Shown here: positions 21,790 to 33,179 of the stretch, in pieces | Numbering within the stretch: position 1 is the stretch's first letter | How the letters are laid out: each line of letters opens with the position of its first letter | Source: Fistularia commersonii | Taxonomy: Eukaryota > Chordata > Actinopteri > Syngnathiformes > Fistulariidae | Direction: 5' to 3' | Length of the DNA: 64,000 nucleotides | Assembly: GCA_037954325.1 (NCBI GenBank) | Contig: JBBMNZ010000027.1 | Location: 11,232,001 to 11,296,000, forward strand | Made by a program: the position numbers and the translations under genes | Notes under the pieces: generated by a model | What the model was told of the DNA's origin: nothing | What the model saw: only the letters and a program-made list of their open reading frames with translations | The model's database searches: none

Positions 21790-23120
21790 ATTTCATTCCA
21801 GCATTTCTTTTTAGTCTGACACACACTCGCACGTCCTCGATGTCTTTTATTTTTCTTGTTTTGACTGAACGAATCTCCTGTGCAAACCCCATATGAGCAT
21901 GATTTGAATGCACATCAGAATGCTCCAAAGAATTCTTTAAAGAAAATAAGGAAAAACCCTCGAAAACTCACCATTTCATTTAATAACGGTGCAAACCAGA
22001 GTTTGTATCATTCTTGGATTTATAGATGCCGGGTTCAGAGTCGGACATTTCAGACAGAAAAGTGTGACGAGACGGTTTTTTTTCTTCCCCCGGCAGATCA
22101 TTCCAGCGGTGAAAATATTGGCCCTGGACCGTGTTTTTCCGTGCTTTCCCGAAATCACCTCCAGAGTCCGTCTCCCCCCTTGAACCCGAACGCTTCCGCA
22201 CGTTTCCCTGCCAGCGGCTATTCCGAAAAAGTCAAAAAGCGTTGACCCGGTGCCGTACTTCATGTCCTATCAGTAGCCGGCCGTCGCCGTGACGCCACCG
22301 CAGCGGACGAGACGCTTCACCTGGATTTCCTCCGCCCCTCGAAACGGCACGTAGCTACCGTCACCGCTCCGCGCCGTAGAAAAATATCAGCCGGCGCTAT
22401 TTATACCAATATATTTCCTCCCTCCGCTTGGCCCCCGCGAGTTATTCATCGGCGTGTTTATTTTCTTTTCGGAGCCTCGGTCTTCGCTGTGCAAAGGTTG
22501 TCTTTGTTTGCGACGGTCCTGCAGAACAGCTCAGTTGAGTGTGAAGTGCTAGGATACAGGAAGTGGGGTTGCTCTTTAACCCGGCCCTTGTGATGAATGG
22601 AGACACTTAACAATAGTGTATCCTGCGACCCCCGGACCCGGAGCTGCTGACACACACCGTCGTGTGTGCTCTCCTCTCCCCGGGAGGTTTCCTACCTTCT
22701 CTCGCTCTCAGACGTGCGTAAATAATCGTAAAATAAATCGTCGTTAAAGCGTGTTATTTTGTTATCGTTTAAATGCTCTGTACTTCTATGCAGCTGCAAT
22801 GCAAAGTATTGCTAATCAAAACACAGGATAATGCTAATAGTTGTTGCAACTATTTTAGAAATAGCTGATTTTACTCTTCCTGGTCCAAAAGGTGCACATC
22901 CAAAATAAGACACACACACACACACACACACACAAGCCTCACCCTTTTGCTGCATTTAGTGTCCTTGGTATGTAATGAGTAGCATGTAGCCAATAACACC
23001 GCTAGCACTTTGCACAACAGAAGTCATTTGAAGTTCACAGTGCGAGTGGGAGAGAAAAAAAAAAGGCACGACCAAAAACACAACCAGCTGTGGTGCTGCA
23101 GCGATGAATGCTGCATCAGC

Positions 23121-23158
<38 letters not shown>

Positions 23159-23429
23159 ACCCATTACCCAATTACTGAAATAGACTGAATTCACAAGCAC
23201 TTTTTATTTAAGAAAAAAAAGATCCTGACTGAAGGACCGGGTTTGTCTCAGGGAATTGAGATCTCACCGCAGCGTCCATCTGTCAGCAAAACATCTCCAT
23301 TATTCTTTGAAATCGCGGGCATGACTCAGCCTCCACATAACGCCACATGTTGCCCCGCTCCGCCGCCGCCGCCGGCCGGCCCTGACCGCTGCGCGTTACT
23401 TGTCAAATTGGAAGTCTGCAAAAGTTGAA
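21790..23429. other. Unique sequence with CA tracts, no gene seen
   Basis: (CA)n lies at about 22911-22934 and 23124-23156, and an A run at 23055-23064. Several overlapping frames at 21880-22263 have no domain I recognise. Confidence 0.5.
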
Positions 23430-23451
23430 AAAAAACAAACAAAAAAAACTA

Positions 23452-23482
<31 letters not shown>

Positions 23483-23515
23483 CAAAACAAAACAAAAAAA
23501 AAAAAAAAAAACAGC
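23428..23515. repeat. Compound poly-A tract
   Basis: About 85 bases of almost pure A with scattered C and CT. The lysine-rich frame through it is an artefact. Confidence 0.85.
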
Positions 23516-25140
23516 TTATTTGTGGTTCACCGCAGCTATCAAGATCACATCGCTTTGCAGATGGAGCGTTCGGGGCGGGCGAGGCACGCTGACAATCGCA
23601 GGCCACCTCCGGAGTCGAGCTGCAGATGACGGAGCTGCTGTTCCCTCTAAAAAAAAAAACCAAAACGGCCGTGATCGTCATCATCGACTAGCTCGCCGTG
23701 ATTTTCCCGCAGATGCGACGGAAATCAAGACTAATGCCACACTTGCTCATGTCTAAAAACTAGTTTTAACTCAAAGATATTTTATAAAGACTGAATATTC
23801 CAAGGTCAGTATTCATAAGACTAACTTTCAGCCATTTTTTTCCCACCGCGCCATGTCTGTCCACCTGATTTCCTGTTTCCGAGCCCCTCTATTGGTTGTT
23901 GATCCTGTTGCGTCACGTAAAGACGTAAATGTTTGATTTTGTCCTAAAGACGAGGAAAAGACTGATCTACGACTGAGCTAAAACTGTTAGATTTACCGCC
24001 GAGACTCCGGTAAAACTCTGACTTTCAGTCTTGAGTCTGCGACCGTGAAATCGTAAGATGTCGGCACGAAAGTGACCCCAAACAGCCGAACGATTTCCAC
24101 GTAATTCCATAACACGTGTGACGAAATCCTTCCGCACCAAAACCCCCCGTTTCAGAGGACGCTCTTGTTCTCCAAGTGATTGACAGGGCGTTTGGCGGGA
24201 ACAAACGGTCGGAAGGATCAGCGAATGACGTGGCCCGTTACTGGGATGGCGACCCAAAACAAATATTGTATTACCACTCACGCGTTACCTTATTTTTCTA
24301 TCAGTACTCCAGTATTTAATGACTTTACGGGTAAATATAACTCCGTATTTACACATCGCGGCAAAATCAGCACCAATGCTTCGTGTTAATACAATCAAAT
24401 AACGGAATAGTGGACAACGCAGCAGCCAAAGGAGTTGTTTTGGGCATGTTTGGGAAGGGTGGATGGAGGGGATAAGACTAGAATGTACCTGTAAATCTTG
24501 CAAATATGCAAAAATATCCCATTCTAATAAAGCGTGTGTGCGTTTGAGAAGTCTAAGTTCTGCAAGAAGGCCCATTTGAAGTTTTCAGATCTTTCATTAA
24601 CGCAAAAATGAATGCAACAATCGTCCAATTAGTCACTTTAATGCTATCACCGAGTCGAGCGCGGTCATTTGTCGATCCGGCGTACGTGACGGGACCGCGG
24701 GCGCCCCCTCCGTTGTTTCTCCCCTGTTCATTTTCAAAAAAAAAAACGCAACGGCTAAAAACAACAAGCGCCCGGAGGTTTGTCCAGATAGACGTCGACA
24801 TAATAGGTTTAGATTCATCGCCCCTCTCCCCCCCCCTCTTTCCAAAGAGACGGGTAAGAGGGGGAACTTCCTCCCCCGTTACCCCGCAAACGTAGACAAT
24901 GTCGCGAACAGACGAGAAAAAAAAAAAAAAAAAAAAAAATCAAAAAGGTTCCCCTTAATCAGCATATGGATCAGAAAGATTTTCCTTTACACGGCCTCCG
25001 ACAGCCGTGCCCATTCGAAACACATTAGGCAAAGTGTGACACTGTCACGGTAGCAGATGTTCTTTTACACTTCTCCCTCACTCCTAACCTATTTCCTAGT
25101 CACTCTCCTTTTTTTTTTCTTTTTTTTTTTCTTTCCCCAC
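23516..25140. other. Unique sequence, no gene seen
   Basis: Complex sequence with A runs at 23650-23659 and 24917-24939 and T runs at 25108-25131. No recognised repeat or coding domain. Confidence 0.45.
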
Positions 25141-25164
25141 CAGCAGCAGCAGCAGCAGCAGCAC
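25141..25164. repeat. (CAG)n tract
   Basis: About seven CAG triplets. Confidence 0.85.
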
Positions 25165-25540
25165 CACCTCCACACAAACCAGAGCAAGACAAAGAGGAAC
25201 AAGATGAATTAATACCAACCGGGGGTCCCGGCGGTATTGAAAGGGAGGTGTGGTGGTGTGTTGGTGGTGGTGTTGGGGGGGTGTGTTTTTTTTTTTTTTT
25301 TTTTTTGTTCTGGTTGAAAATATTTCTCACTTTTTAGCGGAGCGCGCTCGGCTCCCACATGTATTGTCTGGCTGTGATCATGTGTCAGAGCTGTACAAGT
25401 GGGATGTGGGGCCGGGTGCCCGGCAGGCTTGTCTGAAGCAGACGGCTTGTTTGCGTGTACTTAACAGCTCCTCACAGCTGTGTTCTCTCCAAATGTAACA
25501 GGAGAAGACCTCATCCATCAGAAAAAGGCATTCTCCCTTT
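25165..25540. other. Unique sequence with G/T-rich stretch
   Basis: GGTGGTGTG repeats lead to a T run at about 25287-25306. The following 25330-25500 is unique sequence. No gene. Confidence 0.45.
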
Positions 25541-25620
25541 CCACCCCCCCCCCCCCCCTGTTTTCCTACTCCTTCTTCCTCCTCCTCCTCCTCCTCCTCC
25601 CCCTTTTTTTTTTTTTTTTG
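25541..25620. repeat. Long homopyrimidine tract
   Basis: C run of about 14, then TTTTCCTACTCCTTCTT, (CCT)n and a T run of about 18. Nearly 80 bases are pyrimidine with very few exceptions. Confidence 0.85.
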
Positions 25621-26094
25621 TTCAAGTGCCTCCATTGCGAAAATGTCAGCCAGGAGGCGAGGGGTCGCGTCAGAGGTCAACCTGTGAATCGCCGCGTTAG
25701 CCCCGGCCTTTTCTCTCTTTTCAAGAGGGTGCGCATTTTCTCAAGAAGTCGCTTATGAGCGACCCGTCCCCGGGTTTCGACACATGTCGGCGGAAGGGGC
25801 GGGGTGGAATTGGTTCGTCGGCCGTGACGACACGCATGCGAATTTAAGATTTGTGCATTTATGGTCATATGTACAGTGTGGAAACCTATTTCCCCTTACA
25901 ATGAAATTCTTAACTTTGGGGATTAACAGAAAATCTGAAGATTATTAGCGTATTTTGGTGTTTTTTTTTTTTTTGTCAGGATATTCAAGGTAAATTCAAA
26001 GCTTGCACGCTCACGCTTGATATTTGGCGCTATTTCATAACAGCTACATGTACAATATTTTTTCAAACTCTTGTGCACTTCTTATCTTTCACTC
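25621..26094. other. Unique sequence
   Basis: No gene. A T run lies at 25962-25974. Confidence 0.4.
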
Positions 26095-26365
26095 GGTACT
26101 AAAGACCTTAAGACGCTTTATAGTTTTCACTTGTTACTTAAGACACTTTATAGTTTATTTGTATTTCTTATTTTCCCCTTTTATCTTTTTAACACACACA
26201 AAAATCAAGCACTTTTTTTTTATACTGTTTATACAATTTTCTACTATTATTTATTATTGTTATATAATTTATAATATTTTTATTATTGTATATATTTTTC
26301 TTGTAACTCTGGCACAACAATTTCCTTCGGGATGAATAAAGTTGTTCTTATTCTTATTCTCATGA
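26095..26365 (+). mobile_element. 3' end of a non-LTR retrotransposon, copy 1
   Basis: AAGACACTTTATAGTTTATTTG, then ..CTGGCACAACAATTTCC.. and GGGATGAATAAAGTTGTTC end in (TTATTC)n. The same order of blocks recurs at 35735-35890. The AATAAA is inside the tail. Only non-coding 3' sequence is left. Confidence 0.6.
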
Positions 26366-27561
26366 ACCCGATCCGCCGTCTTAATGGCCGCGTACCGTCA
26401 CGTCCGTCGTCTCGAAATCACGGCTGCATTAGTCACCGGACGTACGTCGTATAACCTTTACGCTGCTGATTAACCCCCCAGGCGGGGGAGGGAAAAACCT
26501 GGTCCCGCTGCGCCGCGTTCGGCAAGTAAACGCTTCACTTTGATTTCACCTACGAGACGATAAATTACGGGACGTTTATCAAAGTTGCTTTTGTTGCGGC
26601 GCCCTGACAAAAGCCACTTAGCGTGTAAATTACTGCGCGGAAAACAAATACTTTTAGCCCCCCCCACCCCCCGACGCCACCGTCGCCGCCGCTCCTCCCC
26701 CATGCGTCGCATTTGAAGATGACATCAAAAAGATTTACATACGACGGGGAGATACGTTTTGATATATTTCCATGATTAGCTGTTGTATTTTACATCGCGA
26801 GTGCTAAAAGCAAAAGATGGCCGGCGGAAACCCCCCCTGGAAAGGTGCGCCAGGCATAAATATCACGTCTATAAATTTATCTGGATTGGTAGATGTAGAT
26901 TGCGTCCTCCATTTAATACCTGTTAGGTTGAGTAAAACCACAGAAACCACTTTAAATGACAAGTTGTCCGGGCACGGAGTGAAGCGGCCCGACCTCCGCC
27001 GGCTATTTATTACAAGATCGCTAACGGTCCGTGCATTAGTTCCAATTCTTATTTCCTAATCAGCTTTATTTTTTTTTCCGGGGCGAATTTCCCGCCGGTA
27101 AAACGTGTCAATATAGCATACGACTGAATTAACGTGATGCCATGCAACACGCGCGCCCACAAAGAAGCTAGCGCTCAAACAAAAACAAAACACACACACG
27201 CTTGCACTTGAAAACTCCCTCTCTGGAAGTGGCGGAGTGACATGCTGACAAGCGCGTATTCATGTATCGCCGCTCCCCGCGCCGCGTCTTCTGGGAAAAG
27301 ACTAATTGCGCTGGAACAGAAATAGAGCTGAAAAAGTCTGAATGTGCTCCTGGAGAGACGCCCCCAACCCGCAACCCACCTAGCAACCCCCTGCCGCTTT
27401 CCACTATTCTGATTCCCCCCCTCCTTCGCCCCGTGCCTGTTGCAATAAAAAAGTGCAGACGCCGAGTGGGAAATGTCACATTTTGAGCTCTCCCGAGAGT
27501 CCCGAGTCGATTCGGCTCTGGAATCTGAAGGCCCCGGGACCGCGTCGTGTATGTGCACGCA

Positions 27562-27593
<32 letters not shown>

Positions 27594-27917
27594 ATACTCC
27601 GTTTAAATCCCTGCAACATCACATCTTCTACTTTTGCTGCCTGTCCAGTCACAGCGGCCTTTTTTCCACGACATACCCAGGGAGATCTCGCCGCCGGTGC
27701 GCTCACGTTCCCGCCAGATGTTTCTCCAGTTAACGTGCATGCCAGCTTTATGTGCACGACGAATTTACGTTCACAAACACACACACACACATACACACAT
27801 CGACGAGCAGCCTGTGCGCGAGTGGCTAAAAGTTGGAGCGTGGAGCTCCGGGGGGGGAAAAACGACCCTCGGGTAACTCGGTAACTTTGCTCCACGCAGA
27901 ACCGAAGCTCACCGTGG

Positions 27918-27963
<46 letters not shown>

Positions 27964-28204
27964 ATGGAGTGACAGGCTCGCAGCGAGGGATGATGCGAGC
28001 AGCCGCAGGACGGCTGGGGGGGAACAATTCCACCGCACAATCGCTCCACCTCAACTTCTAGTTATCGGAGTGGGAAACATCGGGGGTCGGATGGGGAGGA
28101 AGAGGAAGGGGGGGTTCCTCAAAATGAAAGCTGTTTTGAGGGGTGACAGCCCCCGCGTACCCCCCCCTAAAAACAAAAAAAAACCTCTGGGAGTCGGGAG
28201 AGTT
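26366..28204. other. Unique sequence, GC-rich in parts, with CA/TG tracts
   Basis: Contains (TG)n at 27568-27592 and (CA)n at 27774-27800. Frames on both strands at 27168-27961 are long only because they run through alternating dinucleotides. A complex island lies at 26840-27060 (CTATAAATTTATCTGG, GGCTATTTATTAC). No gene supported. Confidence 0.45.
27919..27961. repeat. (CA)n microsatellite
   Basis: About 21 uninterrupted CA units. Confidence 0.95.
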
Positions 28205-28440
28205 AGCACCAAAGTTGCCTGTCAGCCCATTATAGATGTGAAGCTGGTATCTCGGCCCTATTGAAACCATATGTGTGAAAGAATTCCTCCGCTGGTAAGG
28301 CATTCCAAATACTGTCCCAGAGCCAGAGACTTTGGTGTTAGTCTAATTTAAGCAGCATGTTGGGGAGAGTTTGCCTCTCTTTGATCATGTGGAGATCGTT
28401 TGGTACAAATTGAACTAACCCCGGCTCCGTTTCTGGTGGA
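28205..28440. promoter_or_regulatory. Candidate conserved non-coding element
   Basis: Continuous complex sequence from AAAGTTGCCTGTCAGCCC to TTGAACTAACC, without runs or repeats, with TCTAATTTAAGC and a TTTGATCATG motif. The contrast with the simple-repeat flanks is sharp. Confidence 0.3.
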
Positions 28441-28557
28441 TCACAACCGTGGATTTGTTGAATTAAACGCTTCGTTGGATGCAGTCTGCACATGAAAAGA
28501 AAGTCGCTCTCGGAGGAATCCGATCGCGGCTTTTTCACCTAGCCGGCCAGGTCCCCG

Positions 28558-28559
28558 CT

Positions 28560-28593
<34 letters not shown>

Positions 28594-28655
28594 TACTTTT
28601 AAACTCAATCCACGCAGGGTCCGCACCTTTTTTTTTTTTTTTTTTTTTTTTTTAA
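28558..28655. repeat. Paired long poly-T tracts
   Basis: T runs of about 30 (28561-28590) and about 27 (28627-28653) separated by 36 bases of unique sequence. Confidence 0.9.
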
Positions 28656-28674
28656 CGAGACACGGGCCGCAGCC

Positions 28675-28805
28675 TGGAGGAGATCATGTTCCGAGGGGGA
28701 GACAGGCAGGAATCACCTGGGCTATGTAATAGAGAACATATTGCACACAAACTCCTAAGCACGGACTATCACGGCTCAGACTGTACATGTATACATTCTC
28801 CATCC
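28675..28805. promoter_or_regulatory. Candidate non-coding element
   Basis: GGAATCACCTGGGCTATG, GAGAACATATTGCAC and GACTGTACATGTATAC lie in complex sequence after the T tracts. No coding. Confidence 0.2.
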
Positions 28806-29205
28806 TTTGATACGCTTTTTTTTTTTTTCCCTCCGCGACCTTTGACCTTCAGCAACACTCACTCGCTCACGATTTCCAGCCCTTTTTTTTTTTTTTTTTG
28901 AAATCTCGCTTTTAAAGAGTGGCGTCAAAACAATGGCTATTGGCTCATCGGCGAGCGGCGCGTTCCCGCCCGTGGAAAAAAAAAAGCGTTTCCTGGCGGC
29001 GCCGCGCTCAGGCCGCAACACCCCGCTGTTTCCATATGGGTCGGCTGTCACACATGGAGGGCAGAGGCTTATCTGTGCTATTGATTTTTTCATTGGCTCC
29101 GCTCCTCTTTCGGTAAATGAAAACATGCCGAGCGCAGGAAACGGGGCTCTTGCTTTTTTTGGGGGGGCTTTTTTTTATTTTTTCCCTCCGAGATGTCTTA
29201 ACGTA
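28806..29205. other. Unique sequence with T, A and G runs
   Basis: T runs at 28818-28829 and 28882-28899, and an A run at 28976-28985. Nothing recognised. Confidence 0.45.
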
Positions 29206-29209
29206 TTAA

Positions 29210-29600
29210 AATGTGCGAGAGCGCTGCGAGGAACTGATTTAGCCAGTTATAAATTATTGACATGCAGTGAAATTTAGCAAGTAACTCGCACAGAAATGAA
29301 TGAGTTGTGACAAATTTTACATAAATATACAGATAACAGCCAGAGACATGATTGTTTGCACGTGTGTGTGTGTGTGTGTGTGTGTGGAGGGGGGTTAAAT
29401 CCATTAAAAGCAGAATTTGAGCTAAATTTGCAAACAGTGTTTCTGCGCGTGGGAGAGAAATTAGCCGATGCCGCATTTGTATCACGGCAGAGGAGGATGT
29501 CATGGAAACAGAGCTGTCTGGTAAATACTCATAAAAGTACCGGAAATGTGATCGAAGTATAAAGAGAGAAAATATTTCAAGTATTTCACCGATCACAAGA
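29210..29600. promoter_or_regulatory. Candidate conserved non-coding element split by (TG)n
   Basis: AGCCAGTTATAAATTATTGAC, GACATGATTGTTTGC, CATTAAAAGCAG and GAGAGAAATTAGCCG flank a TG tract at 29363-29386. Complex AT-rich sequence on both sides, no recognised repeat. Confidence 0.3.
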
Positions 29601-30027
29601 TGTTCATTTCGCAGCTATCCTTATTTTTTTAAGTGCTTAAGACATTTGGTTATTAGTAATGACAGTTGTAACACATATTAAATATGAATGAACTTTATGA
29701 TTCTTTTATAAACCAATGTCTGTTTGCAGACTTTTTTTTTTTTTTGGTTTTTATTTTCTTAAAAAAAAATTATAAATGTATAAAATAAATAAACAAAAAA
29801 ATTAAAATAAAAAGTGCATTTAAACTCATTAAAATGTGTTCTGCGTATAAAAAAAATGATCCAAACGAATCCTCGAATTGAATGTTGCGGATATGAGCCG
29901 CGTGTGTTAAACCGTGTTGACTCGCACAGATTGAGCGAATGTGCTTTCCATCTCCGAAAAATCTTGGACCCGCTCGCTCGGCCACATGTTCGATTTAACA
30001 AAAAAAAAAAAAAAAAGCCCCCCCCCT

Positions 30028-30066
<39 letters not shown>

Positions 30067-30349
30067 ACACACATACACAAAAAAAAAAAAAAAAATCTGT
30101 CTCGGGTTATCACGCCCCGCCATCTCGGATAACAAACCTCAGCTCTCCGACTTTTTTTTATCCACAACAATCTCCACCTGATGTACAACGTGACGTGTTC
30201 CTGTAAATCCGACCAAACCTCTCCGTTTTAGACGGCAACTCCTAGTATTTACCAGAGGCGGCGTGATCGACGGGGTGCCCGGAAAAACATCACGGGGCCG
30301 AAAATAAAACCGGCGCGGCTGCGGCGCTCCGTCCCGCCGGGCTGGAATT
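29601..30349. other. AT-rich and unique sequence with a compound CA tract
   Basis: T and A runs lie at 29731-29769. A compound tract at about 30000-30096 is A15, C-rich, (CA)n with TA interruptions, then A17. No gene. Confidence 0.5.
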
Positions 30350-30366
30350 CAGGACGAATTAAAACC
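30350..30366. repeat. Target-site duplication, left copy
   Basis: CAGGACGAATTAAAACC, identical in all 17 bases to 31206-31222 on the far side of the LINE. Confidence 0.95.
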
Positions 30367-31205
30367 TTCTTCTTCTTCTTCTCCTTTCGGCTTTTCCCGT
30401 CAGGGGTCGCCACAGCGAGTCAACTTTCTCCATCTAACCCTGTTCTCTGTATCCTCCTCTCTCACACCAACTACCTTCATATCCTCTCTCACTACGTCCA
30501 TGAATCTTCTCTTTGGTCTTCCTCGAGACCTCTTGCCCGGCAGCTCCAATTCTAGCATCCGTCTACCAATATATTCTCTATCCCTCCTCTGTCCATGACC
30601 CAACCATCTCAGTCTGGCTTCTCTGACCTTCTCTCCAAAACATCTAACATGTGCCGTCCCTCTGATAGACTCATTCCTGATCCTCTCCATCCTGGTCACT
30701 CCCAAAGAGAACCTCAACATCCTCATCTCTGCAACCTCTAGTTCTGCCTGCTGTCTTTTGGTCATTGTAACAGTTTCTAGTCCAAACATCATCGCTGGTC
30801 TCACCACTGTCTTGTACACCTTTCCTTTTATTCTGGCTGAAAGTCTTCTATCACATAGTACCCCTGACACTTTTCTCCACCCATTCCAACCTGCTTGGAC
30901 CCGTCTCGTCACCTCTTTTCCGCACTCTCCGTTGCCTGAAATCCTTCAGCTTCTTGATCTCCACTCCCTGTAGCCTCACCGTTCCACCTGAGTTCCTCTC
31001 ATTCACACACATATAATCTGTCTTGCTGCGACTAACTTTCATTCCTCTCCTTTCCAGAGCATACCTCCACCTCTCTAGATTTTCCTCTACCTGTTGTCTG
31101 CTTTCACTACAGATCACAATGTCATCCGCAAACATCATGGTTCATGGGGATTCCTGTCTAACCTCATCTGTCAGCCTGTCCATCACCATTGCAAACAAGA
31201 AGGGG
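30367..31205 (-). mobile_element. 5'-truncated RTE-like non-LTR retrotransposon with broken reverse transcriptase
   Basis: On the minus strand the unit begins inside the reverse transcriptase, with FAMVMDRLTDEV-type sequence near 31200. It carries the FADD catalytic box at 31121-31132 and the following SRSKTDYMCVNE stretch. A second frame (30912-30400) encodes the thumb and C-terminal part (WNGWRKVSGVLCDRRLSA, then RWLGHGQRRD). The two frames are not in phase: near 30943 sequence between KDF and NGECGKEV is missing, about 23 bases against the family as I remember it. The 3' end is CTGTGGCGACCCCTGACGGG then AAAAGCCGAAAGGAG with an (AAG)n tail. There is no endonuclease and no 5' part, as usual for incomplete reverse transcription. 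Perfect 17-bp flanks mark it as a fairly young insertion. Clade assignment to RTE rests on recalled family features. Confidence 0.92.
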
Positions 31206-31222
31206 CAGGACGAATTAAAACC
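31206..31222. repeat. Target-site duplication, right copy
   Basis: Exact 17-base repeat of 30350-30366. Confidence 0.95.
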
Positions 31223-31698
31223 ACGGTCACGAATATCCGCTTTTTGTCAAATTTTTTTCCTGGTTTTATTTTCCGTCGTCGACTCCCGTTTCCTGTTTTG
31301 CGCGGGGGGTAAACCCGGTCATCCCTCCGTAATGAACGGAAATTGAACGAGCTGAGCGAGGAGGTTGCAGGGGGTCCGGGCTGAGAACGCGGCCCTTTCC
31401 TGGCATCAGGTAGGAGCCGATTGATCGCGCTTCAAAGGCGGGAAGTGCTGGATAATTAAAGCGCCGGTGTAAATATGGAGCGCTCGGCGTACACGTTTGA
31501 TTACAAACAGGGGGTTGGGGCTGCGTTCGGGGCGCCGGGCTTCGCTCCGTCTCCAGACTCGCTCATTTACATGCCCTTGTAGTGAAGAATAGCGGCGTCT
31601 GAATAAGTGCAAATAATAACAAAGCGGACGGATTCACGTCGGGTAGTTTATTCTCAGGTCAGGGATTGGTTTATTTTGTTTTTTTTTCTTGGCGCAAA
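31223..31698. other. Unique sequence, no gene seen
   Basis: It continues the host sequence found left of the LINE. Short frames have no known domain. Confidence 0.45.
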
Positions 31699-31931
31699 TA
31701 TTTATTCGTACCACTTATCCTGCAGCCGGGGTCGTGGAGCCTATCCCGGTTGTAATTGGGCGAGAGGTGGGGTTCACCTTGGATCCATCACGGGGCCACA
31801 TGTAGAAACATGCCACCGTTCAAGCTCTCATTCTCACGTCTCGACAATTTTCGGTTCTCAATGAAAACCAGGGAAACTGTTCGAATCCAACCAGGCGTCT
31901 TCCTGCTATGAGGCAGAAGCTCTAAGCACCC
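31699..31931 (-). repeat. tRNA-headed SINE, minus strand, nearly full length
   Basis: On the plus strand it runs tail first: ACCACTTATCCTGCAGCCGG, GGGGTTCACCTTGGATCC, a damaged body, then TTCGAATCCAACC (the inverted B-box region) and GAGGCAGAAGCTCTAAGCACC (the inverted head). The order is the mirror of the 4940 and 54868 copies. Confidence 0.75.
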
Positions 31932-32279
31932 CCCTTTTATTTTCATTTGTTCCTAATTTATTCATCATTATAACTATTATTTTTATTATTACTATTTATT
32001 TATTAATTTGTTCAATTAATTTATACTATTTTTTTTATTGTATTTATTTATTATTTATTGAGTTCCTCAAATTGAAAGTGATATTTACAATAACATACGC
32101 CTCCCTCAAATTTCAACAAATTCAACTTTTTTTTTCTTTTTTTTTTAATTGATAAAAATGTGTTTTATTGCAGATAATTCACAGATAATGTTTGGTGGCT
32201 TGCCTCTGTATTCCAGCTACGTCCCTAATAGAAGATTTTAAACTTGTTTTTTGTCAGTGAGTGTTTCTTCAAAGATTTC
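31932..32279. other. AT-rich low-complexity and unique sequence
   Basis: TTTATTATTACTATTTATTT-type sequence to about 32060, then unassigned sequence with T runs at 32125-32146. Confidence 0.5.
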
Positions 32280-32672
32280 TTTTTTTTTTTTTTAAATCCT
32301 GGATCCAAGACAACTGGCTAGTTGATGATTTGCAACCATAAAAGACTGAATGCATGACTGAATAAGAAAAGCTAAACTTTGGTACGAGACCGTGTACACG
32401 ACAGCAAAGTAGGAAACTACAATCCCAGAAGCCATTTGTACTTCTGAGACTCGGCATGTCCGCTTGTAGCACGGATGATTTTTACACGGAGAATCCGAGG
32501 CTGGAAGGCAACATCAGACATTTATAGGCGTAACCTGGATCACACAAGTCCGGGACACTGATTCTATGATTTAGGATTGTGGTTGTGTTTAGGATTAGGT
32601 TGTGTATTAGCTCTTTCCGACAGAGGGAATCATATGATATTGTACGTTTCATCTCTTCAACGTGTCATTGAG
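32280..32672 (-). mobile_element. Poly-A-ended retroposon of unknown family, copy 1
   Basis: On the minus strand it ends CCAGGATTTAAAAAA. A close relative lies at 57512-57901 in the same orientation. Shared words include GACAACTGGCTAGT, ACTACAATCCCAGAAGCC (32416-32433), GGCATGTCCG, GCAACATCAGACAT and ATCATATGATATTGTAC. The poly-A end and two copies argue for retroposition. I do not recognise the source RNA. Frames in the two copies share a short stretch (RSTNGFWDCS) but no lasting open frame. Confidence 0.65.
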
Positions 32673-32831
32673 AGACATACAACCTATACCTATACAGTTC
32701 TCCAGGACACCTTATTAACGTTTCATTTTTATTACCCAGGCCTTTCACTGGACTCTTGCCCTTTCTATCCCTGCGCAAAGCATTTATTTATTAATTTATT
32801 TATATTTTTTATATATTTTTTTATTTGATTG

Positions 32832-33177
32832 TATATTTTGCTGCTCCAAAAAATAAAGGGAACACTAAAATAACACATCCTAGAGCTGAATGAATGAAAT
32901 ATTTGTGTTAAATACTTTGGTCTTTACATAGTTGAATGTGCTGACAACCAAAATCACACAAAAAATATCAATGGAAATCAAATGTATGAACCCATGGAGG
33001 CCTGGATTTGGAGTTAAAGTGGAAAAACACACTACAGGTTGATGTAATGTCCTGAAAATAGTTCAAAATGAATCTGTGTTGCTTCCTAAGTGGACAGTTT
33101 GATTTCACACAAGTGTGGCTGACTTGGAGTTACATTGTATTGTTTAAGTGTTTTCTTTCATTTTTGAGCAGCATATA
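32832..33177 (-). mobile_element. Tc1-type non-autonomous DNA transposon
   Basis: The ends are TTTTGCTGCTCCAAAAAATA at 32836 and the mirror-like TTTTTGAGCAGCATATA at 33161-33177. Next to the left end is AAAGGGAACAC, and inside are CATGGAGGCCTGGATTTGG and CCTAAGTGGACAGTTTGA. I recognise these as the terminal and non-coding parts of a Tc1-like family common in fish. The whole transposase is deleted. TA flanks fit the family. Confidence 0.85.
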
Positions 33178-33179
33178 CA

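Noticed and set aside
27453..27961. Overlapping long frames on both strands
   Set aside because: They are held open by three (CA/TG)n tracts, which contain no stop codon in several frames.
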